A stretch of 64,000 nucleotides of DNA from a virus. The position numbers and the translations under genes were made by a program. The notes under the pieces were generated by a model. The model saw only the letters and a list, made by a program, of their open reading frames with translations, ran no database searches and was not told the origin of the DNA. The DNA lies in IMG/VR virus record IMGVR_UViG_3300021505_000001, positions 62,001 to 126,000 of that record, one strand, 5' to 3'. This document shows, one piece after another, positions 7,871 through 15,447 of the stretch; position 1 is the first letter of the stretch; every line of letters starts with the position of its first letter.

Positions 7871-8524
7871 ATGAAGCCAGAATTTATTGTTGCAAGAGAT
7901 TTACCTGATGCTTGGTTTCAATGTGTATACAGGTTACTTGAAATAGGACATGAGTACATTATAGATAGAGGAAGCTATAAGGGTCAAAAACGCCTTGAGT
8001 TTGATTATATAACTGTGCATATAAAATATCCTTCCACTCGTCCTTTACTTCCTGAAATTCCCCCTAATTTAAATATACCCAATCCTGTCTCGGAGGAGTA
8101 TCTTGAACAATATCTCCCATACCTTATGACGTCTGCAAAACAGCCTGATGAAGAGTATACGTATGGTCAATATCTTGAGCCACAGATCAATGAGGTTATA
8201 CGTATGTATAAAGAGGAGGGGCATGGTACAAATCAGGCTTATATGACTATAGGAGATCCTCAATCGATATATCTTGATAATCCACCTTGTTTGAGAGGTA
8301 TAGATACACGTATCAAGGATGGTAAACTACATTTTTTCGTTTATTTTCGTTCTAACGATTTGTGGAACGGATTTCCTGTAAATCTTGCTTCTATTCAGTT
8401 ATTAAAAGAGTATATGGCTTTAAGTATTGGTGTCAATGATGGGGAGGTAATTTATTCTTGTAAGGGGCTCCATCTGTACGACTATGTTTGGGAGCTTGCT
8501 AAAAAGAGAATAGGAAAAGAATAA
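7871..8524 (+). CDS. thyA: thymidylate synthase (archaeal/phage-type ThyA family)
   Basis: Methylates dUMP to dTMP using methylene-tetrahydrofolate. The catalytic cysteine is Cys140 in NPPCLRGID. The dUMP-binding FRSNDLWNGFPVNL (160-172) follows, then the C-terminal YSCKGLHLYDY. At 217 residues it is shorter than E. coli ThyA and matches the compact archaeal/phage branch. A dUMP or dCMP hydroxymethylase from the same superfamily cannot be excluded from sequence alone, but dUTPase and thymidylate kinase nearby favour thymidylate synthesis. The last 37 bases are duplicated at 9718-9754. Confidence 0.85.
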   Translation: MKPEFIVARDLPDAWFQCVYRLLEIGHEYIIDRGSYKGQKRLEFDYITVHIKYPSTRPLLPEIPPNLNIPNPVSEEYLEQYLPYLMTSAKQPDEEYTYGQYLEPQINEVIRMYKEEGHGTNQAYMTIGDPQSIYLDNPPCLRGIDTRIKDGKLHFFVYFRSNDLWNGFPVNLASIQLLKEYMALSIGVNDGEVIYSCKGLHLYDYVWELAKKRIGKE

Positions 8525-8555
8525 TTTACCGACTATAAAAGAGTAAAGTATTAAA

Positions 8556-9689
8556 ATGAACTTTTATAAAATTTTAAATAAAGAAGAAATTCATCACGGT
8601 TTAAAATATCATGATGGATTAAATATAGACCCATTACCTTTTAATCCTAACGGAGATTGTAAGCCTGGTGGTATTTATTTTTCAAGAGAAGATATTCTAG
8701 CTTTTTTAAATTATGGAATATGGATAAGGCAGGTTACTCTTCCAGAAGGAGAAACAATATATGAAAACCCAGGTTCTCCTAAAAAATGGAAAGCTAAGAA
8801 GGTTATTTTAGGAAAGCGAAAAAGAATCAATTTAAAAGTTATCAAAGGATTAATAAAAGAAGGTGCTAATATTCATGCAGGTCATGTTGATGCTTTAATG
8901 TGGTCAGCAGAGAAAGGTTACTTTGATATAGTTAAGTATCTGGTAGAGAATGGAGCTAATATACATGCAAACGATGATTATGCTTTAAGATTATCGGCAC
9001 AAAAAGGATATTTTAATATAGTTAAGTACTTAGTAGAAAATGGTGCTAATATCCACGCTAGGAATGATTATGCTTTAAGATTAGCAGCCGAAAATGGTCA
9101 TTTTAAAATAGTTAAGTACTTAGTGGAAAATGGTGCTGATATACATGCTAGAAATGATAATGCTTTAATATGGTCAGCAGAAAAAGGTCATTTTGAAGTA
9201 GTTAAATACTTAGTGGAAAATGGTGCTGATATACATGTAAGAGGTGATTATGCTTTAAGATTAGCAGCACGAAAAGGTCATCTTGATATAGTTAAGTATA
9301 TAGTAGAGAATGGTGCTAATATCCACGCTAGAAATGATTGTGCTTTAATATGGTCAGCAGAAAAAGGTCATTTTGAAGTAGTTAAGTATTTAATAGATAA
9401 AGGTGCTAATATCCACGCTAGAAATGATTGTGCTTTAATGTGGTCGGCACGAAAAGGTTACCTTGATATAGTTAAATATCTGGTAGAGAATGGAGCTAAT
9501 ATCCACGCTAGAAATGATTATGCTTTAATATTATCAGCCTATTATGGTCATTTTGAAGTAGTTAAGTACTTGGTAGAGAATGGAGCTAATATACATACGG
9601 ATGATGATTGTGCTTTAAGATTAGCAACTGAAAAAGGTCACCTTAATGTGGTTGAGTACTTAGAAGGAAAAGGAAAGGAGAAACTATAA
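8556..9689 (+). CDS. ankyrin-repeat protein 1 with mimivirus-like N-terminal domain
   Basis: Residues 1 to about 90 form a domain with [39 protein letters not shown] and [12 protein letters not shown]. From memory this layout matches the N-terminal domain of mimivirus ankyrin proteins. A half-repeat and about nine ankyrin units of exactly 30 residues follow (consensus [30 protein letters not shown]), a period and wording also typical of mimivirus rather than the usual 33-residue unit. Such repeats bind proteins. The N-domain's activity is unknown. First of three tandem paralogs 3' of thyA, with a weak SD. Confidence 0.85.
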   Translation: [377 protein letters not shown]

Positions 9690-9717
9690 ATAAAAAAGGG
9701 TTTTAACTATAATAAAA

Positions 9718-9754
9718 TATGTTTGGGAACTTGCCAAAAAAAGAATAGGAAAAG
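9718..9754 (+). repeat. duplicated 3' tail of the thymidylate synthase gene
   Basis: These 37 bases match 8483-8519, the end of thyA, with three mismatches, and both copies run into the TATTAAAATGAAC start of an ankyrin gene. This shows that ankyrin gene 2 arose by duplicating a unit that included the thyA end. Confidence 0.8.
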
Positions 9755-9761
9755 TATTAAA

Positions 9762-10232
9762 ATGAACTTTTATAAAATTTTAAATGAAGAAGAAATTCAT
9801 TGTGGCTTAGAGTATCATGATGGACTAAATATAGACCCATTACCTTTTAACCCTGCTGGAGACTGTAGACCCGGTGGTATTTATTTTTCAAGAGAAGATA
9901 TTTTAGCTTTTTTAGGTTATGGGCCTTGGATAAGACAAGTAACGATTCCAAAAGGAGAACAAATATATGAAAACCCTGGTTTTCCTAAGAAATGGAAAGC
10001 TAAGAAGGTCATCTTAGGGAAGCGAAGAAGAATTAGTTTACAAGTTATTAAAGAATTAGTAAAAGAAGGTGCTAATATTCATGCAGGTAATGATAAAGCT
10101 TTAGTATGGTCAGCACAAAAAGGTTATCTTGAAGTAGTCAAGTTTTTAATAAAAAAAGGTGCTAATATACATGCAAGAGGTGATTATGCTTTAAGATTAT
10201 TAACACAAAATGGTCATTTTAAAAGTAGTTAA
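9762..10232 (+). pseudogene. ankyrin-repeat protein 2, short and frameshifted at the 3' end
   Basis: I start at the ATG at 9762, homologous to its paralogs. An upstream in-frame ATG at 9723 lies in the duplicated thyA tail. The N-domain is intact ([38 protein letters not shown]). Only two repeats follow before the frame breaks: the paralogs' TTTAAAGTAGTTAAA is here TTTAAAAGTAGTTAAA, one extra A in an A-run, giving a premature TAA. Removing it restores KVVKYLEGKK. The domain may still be made, so this is a truncated gene rather than a clear pseudogene. Confidence 0.7.
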
Positions 10233-10265
10233 ATATTTAGAAGGAAAAAAAGAAAGAAATAAAAT

Positions 10266-10349
10266 ATATTTTATAGCTATCCAAAATAATTTTTTCTTGA
10301 TATACTTTAATAAACAGTATATTTTTATTAAAAGGAGAAACTATAAATA
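10266..10349 (+). repeat. 84-bp direct repeat, copy 1, carrying a possible promoter
   Basis: Identical but for one base to 11764-11847. It holds TTGATA (10297-10302), a 17-base spacer, and TATTTT (10320-10325), then AAAAGGAGAAACTATAAATA. It sits directly upstream of ankyrin gene 3, so promoter and gene may have been duplicated as a cassette. Confidence 0.8.
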
Positions 10350-10363
10350 GGAAAGGTATTAAA

Positions 10364-11761
10364 ATGAACTTTTATAAAATTTTAAATGAAGAAGAAATTC
10401 ATCATGGCTTAAAGTATTATGATGGATTAAATATAGACCCATTACCTTTTAACCCTACTGGAAATTGCGAACCTGGTGGTATTTATTTTTCAAAAGAAGA
10501 TATTCTAGCTTTTTTAGGTTATGGGCCTTGGATTAGACAAGTAATGATTCCAGAAGGAGAACAAATATATGAAAACCCAGGTTATCCTAAAAAATGGAAA
10601 GCTAAAAAAGTTGTCTTGGGGAAAAGACGAAGAATTAATTTAAAAGTTATTAAAAAATTGGTAAAAGAAGGTGCTGATATACATGCGGGTTATGATTATG
10701 CTTTAATGTGGTCAGCAGAGAAAGGTTATCTTGATATAGTTAAGTATTTAATAGAGAATGGAGCTAATATACATGCGGGTAATGATTATGCTTTAAGATT
10801 ATCAGCGGAAAAAGGACATTTTGAAGTAGTTAAATACTTGGTAGAGAATGGAGCTAATATACATGCTAGAGATGATTATGCTTTAAGATTATCGGCACAA
10901 AAAGGATATTTTAATATAGTTAAGTATTTAATAGAGAATGGAGCTAATATACATGCAAATGGTGATTACGTTTTAAGATTATCAGTACGAAAAGGTTATC
11001 TTGATATAGTTAAGTATCTGGTAGAAAAAGGAGCTGATATACATGCGGGTAATGATTATGCTTTAAGATTATCGGTACGAAAAGGATATTTTAATATAGT
11101 TAAATACTTAGTGGAAAAAGGAGCTAATATACATGCAAATGATGATTACGTTTTAAGATTGTCGGCACGAAAAGGATATTTTAATATAGTTAAATACTTA
11201 GTGGAAAAAGGAGCTAATATACATGCAAGAGGTGATAATGCTTTAATATTGTCAGCATGTTATGGTCATCTTGATATAGTTAAGTATCTGGTAGAGAATG
11301 GAGCTGATATACATGCGGATAAGGATTATGCTTTAATGTGGTCAGCAGAAAAAGGTTACCTTGATATAGTTAAATATCTGGTAGAAAAAGGTGCTAATAT
11401 TCATGCGGGTTATGATTATGCTTTAAGATTAGCAGCTGAAAATGGTCATTTTAAAGTAGTTAAATATCTGGTAGAGAATGGAGCTAATATACATGCTAGG
11501 AATGATTATGCTTTAAGATTAGCAGCGGAAAAAGGTTACCTTGATATAGTTAAATATCTGGTAGAGAATGGAGCTAATATACATGCTAGAGATGATTATG
11601 CTTTAAGATTATCAGCGGAAAAAGGACATTTTGATATAGTTAAGTATCTGGTAGAGAATGGAGCTAATATACATGCAGGTAATGATTATGCTTTAATGAG
11701 GTCAATAGAAAAAGGTCATCTTGATATAATAAAGTACTTAGAAGGAAAAAAGAAAGGATAA
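10364..11761 (+). CDS. ankyrin-repeat protein 3 with mimivirus-like N-terminal domain
   Basis: The longest paralog, 465 residues. It has the same 90-residue N-domain ([51 protein letters not shown]), a half-repeat, and twelve 30-residue ankyrin units ending KYLEGKKKG. Repeats are nearly identical at DNA level, so copy number should change readily by recombination. It lacks a signal peptide or membrane segment, so it acts in the cytoplasm or is packaged. A host-protein-binding role is an inference from the repeat class. Confidence 0.87.
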   Translation: [465 protein letters not shown]

Positions 11762-11763
11762 AC

Positions 11764-11847
11764 ATATTTTATAGCTATCCAAAATAATTTTTTCTTGATA
11801 TACTTTAATAAACAGTATATTTTTATTAAAAGGAGAAGCTATAAATA
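11764..11847 (+). repeat. 84-bp direct repeat, copy 2
   Basis: Second copy of the element at 10266-10349, with one mismatch, immediately after ankyrin gene 3. The same TTGATA-17-TATTTT possible promoter here points towards the second dUTPase gene. Confidence 0.8.
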
Positions 11848-11928
11848 AAAAGAGGTTTTTAACCTTGATGCGTAAAGTTTTTCTTTAAAATCAACATATG
11901 GATTTTATGTAAAATAGGGTGATTAAAA

Positions 11929-12489
11929 ATGAGAATTCCTTTATATAAGTGTAAAAATTGTTCTTGGTTCACAAGATATGATAAGAATACAAATACAGTT
12001 TTTTGTAATTACGAGTTTATAAATTCAGTACAAGTTACGGTAGATATGAATGAACAGAAAGTTGTAGACTGCCCTAAAAAACCTGTTGGAGTGACTGTTA
12101 AGATAGTAAAGGATTACAATGTAGATTTGCCTTTTTATGCTACTCCGAACTCTTCAGGTTTTGACTTAGCTGCTTCTACGATAATAATAGTGTGTCCAGG
12201 AGAAAGACTCGTAGTACCTACAGGGTTGAAACTTGAGATTCCTAATGGTTATGAACTTCAAATAAGACCTCGTTCTGGTTTGTCTTTAAAATCACCTTTA
12301 ATAATAGCAAATTCTCCTGGTACAATAGATGCTGATTATAGAGGTGAAATTGGAGTTATTATTTGGAATACAGATAATAACAAAAACTATGTTATTAATA
12401 AAGGTGATCGAATAGCTCAGGGTGTTTTATCTAAAGTAGAAAGAGCTAAATTTGTTGTGGTTGATGAATTATCAAGAACAGATAGATAG
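11929..12489 (+). CDS. second dUTPase-like protein, cut by an amber codon before motif V
   Basis: Paralog of the gene at 276, with the same Cys-rich N-terminal module (CKNC, later VVDCP) and motifs I-IV (NSSGFDLAA, RPRSGLS, TIDADYRGEI, GDRIAQGV). A TAG at 12487-12489 falls where the first copy has Gln (TIRQEGGFG). The frame continues past it as EGGFGHTGR then TAA (12517-12519), three bases before the next gene. Motif V closes over the nucleotide in the trimer, so the truncated protein should have low catalytic activity unless the amber is read through. It may survive as a regulatory or dominant partner, or be decaying. Confidence 0.8.
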   Translation: MRIPLYKCKNCSWFTRYDKNTNTVFCNYEFINSVQVTVDMNEQKVVDCPKKPVGVTVKIVKDYNVDLPFYATPNSSGFDLAASTIIIVCPGERLVVPTGLKLEIPNGYELQIRPRSGLSLKSPLIIANSPGTIDADYRGEIGVIIWNTDNNKNYVINKGDRIAQGVLSKVERAKFVVVDELSRTDR

Positions 12490-12522
12490 GAAGGTGGTTT
12501 TGGTCATACTGGAAGGTAAACA

Positions 12523-12906
12523 ATGATTTTATTAGAATCAATCCTTATTAATTCAACTTTTAATACTGTTTTTGTTCTTAGTTACTATGACGGGATAAAA
12601 GAAGAAGTTGATATTGAAAATTCAACAGTTTATTTATGGTATGAGTATGCCTTAGATATTGACGGTGAATACTGGTTAAGAATAAAAGCAAATACAAAAG
12701 AAATATTGTTTGATTACCTTAAAAATTTAATAGGGATTAGAGATTTGATTAATAACTCAGAAGTTACTTTATGTGAAAGATTGTACGAAAAATATTTTGA
12801 GTTAAAAATTGTGGATATGTTAGAATTAGTTTACCCAGAAAATGTAAGACTTGGTTATAATTTCCTAAATAAGTTAGAGAGATGTTTTAATGTATTTACA
12901 AAATAG
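12523..12906 (+). CDS. hypothetical protein (127 aa)
   Basis: The ATG follows the end of the former dUTPase reading frame by three bases, with GGAAGG from motif V coding DNA as its SD. The protein is acidic and predicted alpha/beta, with no signal peptide or membrane segment. No recognised family. Its 3' end overlaps the next small frame by 17 bases. Confidence 0.55.
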   Translation: MILLESILINSTFNTVFVLSYYDGIKEEVDIENSTVYLWYEYALDIDGEYWLRIKANTKEILFDYLKNLIGIRDLINNSEVTLCERLYEKYFELKIVDMLELVYPENVRLGYNFLNKLERCFNVFTK

Positions 12907-13060
12907 AGATTCCCATTCTGAAATAACTAAAAATAATATCGATTCCAGTCGATACTATGTATCTTATCCTGAAAATGTATGTAGTATTCATACTATAAGC
13001 TATTCAGTGATAGGTCATGCTGTATATTCAGTAACCGTATTATTTGATCAAGTAGTATAG
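12890..13060 (+). CDS. small hypothetical protein (56 aa)
   Basis: An ATG after AGAGAGATGTTTTA opens a 56-codon frame ending in TAG, overlapping the previous gene by 17 bases. Without it there would be an unusual gap in this tightly packed region. The product is polar at the N-terminus and beta-like at the C-terminus. No family recognised. Confidence 0.4.
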   Translation: MYLQNRDSHSEITKNNIDSSRYYVSYPENVCSIHTISYSVIGHAVYSVTVLFDQVV

Positions 13061-13093
13061 TAAAAAAATATTAAAGTGTAGGAGGTATTTTAT

Positions 13094-13432
13094 ATGGTTA
13101 AACATACTATTTTTGGTATTGGAGGAGTATTTATTTTTATAATTTGTATATTGGTTATTACAGTAACTATAAGGTTTGGAGGTTTGTATATAGAAAGATT
13201 CTTTGCTCCGAAAGAACAATCTGTGCAAAGACAAGTTTTTGAGGAAACAAAATCTTATGTATACGGTAGTATCAGAGATATTGCCAAATATCATGAGGAA
13301 TATTTAAAGGCTGATAAAAAAGAGAAAAGAATTATTGCTAATATAGTTAAAGAAAGGTTTCCAAATTTTGACCCTGATAAAATACATAGTTATACATTAA
13401 GACAGTGGTTTGTTACTGTAAGAGGGTATTAA
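13094..13432 (+). CDS. conserved phage small membrane protein (112 aa)
   Basis: Residues 5-28 form a transmembrane helix. The C-terminal part (VFEETKSYVYGSIRDIAKYH, then ERFPNFDPDKI and a final RGY) resembles a small membrane-protein family I associate with large tailed phages, in which a VFE.T.SY..GK..DLAKY core is conserved. Function unknown. SD GTAGGAGG is strong. The following lipoprotein gene starts 14 bases later, so the pair may act together at the host membrane. Confidence 0.7.
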   Translation: MVKHTIFGIGGVFIFIICILVITVTIRFGGLYIERFFAPKEQSVQRQVFEETKSYVYGSIRDIAKYHEEYLKADKKEKRIIANIVKERFPNFDPDKIHSYTLRQWFVTVRGY

Positions 13433-13446
13433 TTTAGGAGGGTATT

Positions 13447-13935
13447 ATGTTGAGAAGATTAAATAGTATATTTATTTTTGTGTGCTTGATTGTTGTGCTT
13501 TTTAATGGTTGTAATGATTCTGATCCCGATGTTGTTCAAAGAAGGCAGACAAAAAAACTGATGAATGAAATTAACAGGCAGATTGGAATGCCTAATATTG
13601 TAAACTTCCAACAGAAAAAACTCATGAAGATGATTTATGAAGAATGTGATAGGGAGAATTTGATTTGCTATGCTTATATTGTAGCTAAATATTCGGGGAA
13701 ACTTGTACCTTTAGGCAGATGTGTAGGATATGGAGTTCCTTTTTCGGCACAATACACAAATCCAGAGAGGTACTATTTGAATGGGGCTACGTTGCCACAA
13801 CCAGACCCAAATGGGATATTTATGCCTACAAGTTCGTCTGCTACTTGGTTACTTCTTATAGACCCTAAAACAGATAAACCGAGACTTGTCTATGTTGAGC
13901 CGGAGATAATTGTTTCCCCTTTCCCTTTAAGATAA
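13447..13935 (+). CDS. phage lipoprotein (162 aa)
   Basis: A signal peptide (basic start, hydrophobic core 8-19) ends in a lipobox-like FNGC, predicting a lipid-modified Cys22. The mature part (LMNEINRQIGMPNIVNF, GRCVGYGVPFSAQYTNPERY, VEPEIIVSPFPL) resembles a lipoprotein family common in phages and prophages, of unknown function. Phage lipoproteins of this kind are often involved in envelope-level effects such as superinfection exclusion, but nothing here proves that. Confidence 0.75.
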   Translation: MLRRLNSIFIFVCLIVVLFNGCNDSDPDVVQRRQTKKLMNEINRQIGMPNIVNFQQKKLMKMIYEECDRENLICYAYIVAKYSGKLVPLGRCVGYGVPFSAQYTNPERYYLNGATLPQPDPNGIFMPTSSSATWLLLIDPKTDKPRLVYVEPEIIVSPFPLR

Positions 13936-13967
13936 AAGGAAAAGGGGAAATTAAAGGAGAGAATGCA

Positions 13968-14111
13968 ATGATATTTCTTGAAAAGTATTTACTTCAAATA
14001 ATGTTTCTATGGTATCTATCATATTGGATATTTTTGTTTAGGAAAGCAATAATTTCAAAGATATATAAGGTTTGTAGCTTATGTAATATCTGTGGTAAGA
14101 ATAAACTATAG
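13968..14111 (+). CDS. small membrane protein with Cys tail (47 aa)
   Basis: Strong SD (TTAAAGGAGAGAATGCA) before ATG. Residues 6-24 are hydrophobic (LLQIMFLWYLSYWIFLF), then a basic stretch and CSLCNICGK at the C-terminus, a possible metal or membrane-proximal Cys cluster. Too short to assign to a family. Confidence 0.5.
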   Translation: MIFLEKYLLQIMFLWYLSYWIFLFRKAIISKIYKVCSLCNICGKNKL

Positions 14112-14149
14112 AAATTACTGAGGATAATATAAGTAAAAAAGAGGCAAAA

Positions 14150-14572
14150 ATGTTTTTTAGAGACCAATATTTCTTTCTTAGTAACTTTGCTTTCTGTAAA
14201 ATTAAATTAAACGGATTATTATTTAATTCAGTTGAAACAGCTTTTCAAGCTGCTAAGACCAAAGATTTAGAGACCATGAAAACTTTTTGTACTTTAACAC
14301 CTTCGCAAGCAAAACAGAAAGGTAGACATATAAAACTAAGATCAGATTGGGAAGAAATTAAATGTTCAGTAATGTATTCTTTATTGAAGCAAAAGTTTAG
14401 TCAGCAACCATTTAAAGAATTATTAATAGATACAGGTAATATACATATCCAAGAAGATAATTATTGGGGAGATACTTTTTGGGGTGTGTGTAATGGTCAA
14501 GGAAAAAATAAATTAGGGGAATTACTAATGAAAATTAGAGAAGAATTAAAAGAAGAAATGAAGTTATTGTAA
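14150..14572 (+). CDS. NADAR (YbiA-like) family protein
   Basis: Matches the NADAR fold signature. YFFLSNFAF (about 6-14) is followed by the core SVETAFQAAK (27-36) and the C-terminal NYWGDTFWGVCNGQGKNKLG. The length of 140 aa is that of a stand-alone NADAR domain. Family members act on N-glycosidic or ADP-ribosyl substrates, and some have been shown to remove ADP-ribose from guanine in DNA. A phage copy could therefore reverse DNA ADP-ribosylation by a host defence or act in NAD metabolism. The family is clear, the role here is inferred. Confidence 0.8.
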   Translation: MFFRDQYFFLSNFAFCKIKLNGLLFNSVETAFQAAKTKDLETMKTFCTLTPSQAKQKGRHIKLRSDWEEIKCSVMYSLLKQKFSQQPFKELLIDTGNIHIQEDNYWGDTFWGVCNGQGKNKLGELLMKIREELKEEMKLL

Positions 14573-14607
14573 AGATTTTTGAAAAATAAGATAGATATAT
14601 GATTTTG

Positions 14608-14616
14608 TAAAACATT
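14608..14616 (+). promoter_or_regulatory. TAAAACATT motif upstream of the 14.7-kb gene pair
   Basis: Exact TAAAACATT in the 178-base gap before the genes at 14751 and 14971. It is the same nonamer found ahead of the structural operons. Spacing to the first good start (14751) is longer than elsewhere. Confidence 0.35.
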
Positions 14617-14685
14617 TTAAAGTTAGAGTGGTATATTTATGGTAGTTAACTATTTAAAAACCTTAAAGCAAAAAGGAGGGCTATT

Positions 14686-14694
14686 ATGGATTAA
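14686..14694 (+). other. two-codon minigene with strong SD
   Basis: AAAAAGGAGGG is followed 5 bases later by ATG GAT TAA. A near-perfect SD in front of a start codon with an immediate stop is unusual. It could be a minigene, a leader peptide, or debris of a small gene broken by one base: deleting a T gives MDKERFGYY. Confidence 0.3.
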
Positions 14695-14750
14695 AGAAAG
14701 ATTTGGATATTATTAAAGAAAGAAACTTATACAGAAAAGGAGGGTTTACT

Positions 14751-14978
14751 ATGAAGGTAACATTTTGGAGTGCTTTAGCTTTAGTAGGAGCCTTAGCACA
14801 GGATTTATCTGAAGCCTCGGCAGACAACAAAATTACAGTAACAGAAGCACTTGATATTGTGAAAGATATTTGTGAGAAGCTTGGAATCGAATTTGATGAA
14901 GTAGGATTTGATTTGGCAAAGCAAAAATTTGTTACAAACGAGAAAGATTCAAAAGGAGGTAAGGATAAAGATGATTAA
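14751..14978 (+). CDS. small hypothetical protein (75 aa)
   Basis: I start at the ATG at 14751, 7 bases after AAAAGGAGGG, not the upstream TTG. The N-terminus is mildly hydrophobic (FWSALALVGALAQ). A helical, EF-hand-like acidic middle (DNKITVTEALDIV) and a charged Lys/Asp tail follow. I recall short phage proteins with a DNKITV.E.L.IV core, of unknown function. Overlaps the FN3 gene by 8 bases. Confidence 0.6.
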   Translation: MKVTFWSALALVGALAQDLSEASADNKITVTEALDIVKDICEKLGIEFDEVGFDLAKQKFVTNEKDSKGGKDKDD

Positions 14979-15342
14979 AAAATCATTTTTGATGAGTTTT
15001 ATTATATTTTTTGCCTTTATATTTTTTAGTACCATGGCATTTGCGGGTGGGACTTATTTGAAATGGGACCCTCCTGCTAATGCTAATCAGGTTACTGTAG
15101 ATGGTTATAAAATATATTATGGAACTACTTCAGGGGAATATACAGGGGTTACTAATGTGGGTAATACTACTAGGTATCCTATAGGTGCTTTGGATTTACA
15201 ACCGGGCACTACTTATTATTTGGCTGTTTCTGCTTATAATAAAGCAGGAGAGAGTGAAAAGAGTAGTGAAATACAATATACTACACTAACTGCTCCTGGT
15301 TCTCCTACGGGGGTTCAAGTTATTGTAATTTCTAATAATTAG
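14971..15342 (+). CDS. secreted fibronectin type III domain protein
   Basis: A signal peptide (KK start, hydrophobic core, cleavage after STMAFA, about residue 25) is followed by one FN3 domain (about 28-115) with YLKWDPP, YKIYYGTTSGEY, LQPGTTYYLAVSAYN and a final TTL. Phage FN3 domains usually sit on virion proteins and bind carbohydrates weakly. A free, exported one is less common and may coat the host surface or be attached to virions after export. Its start overlaps the preceding gene (SD GGAGGTAAGGATAAAG). Confidence 0.75.
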   Translation: MIKKSFLMSFIIFFAFIFFSTMAFAGGTYLKWDPPANANQVTVDGYKIYYGTTSGEYTGVTNVGNTTRYPIGALDLQPGTTYYLAVSAYNKAGESEKSSEIQYTTLTAPGSPTGVQVIVISNN

Positions 15343-15348
15343 GTTTTA

Positions 15349-15396
15349 AACAATTGCCAAGATTTTTATTTACAAAATCTTGGCAATTGTTGTTTT
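15349..15396 (+). terminator. rho-independent terminator after the FN3 gene
   Basis: AACAATTGCCAAGATTTT (15349-15366) pairs perfectly with 15374-15391 and is followed by GTTTT. One of the longest stems in the window. Confidence 0.85.
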
Positions 15397-15447
15397 AGAA
15401 GAGGTTAAATTGATTATTAAAAAAGATAATAAAAGGGAAATAATATA

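Noticed and set aside
8859-11720. Regular 90-bp repeats resembling a repeat array such as CRISPR
   Set aside because: The repeats are in frame, code for ankyrin units and have no spacer structure.
12487-12489. Genome-wide recoding of TAG to glutamine, suggested by TAG at a Gln position in the second dUTPase
   Set aside because: TAG ends many genes in the window at sensible places (for example nrdD, the 65-aa gene at 6031, the metallophosphoesterase and the gene at 18610), so it is a normal stop here.
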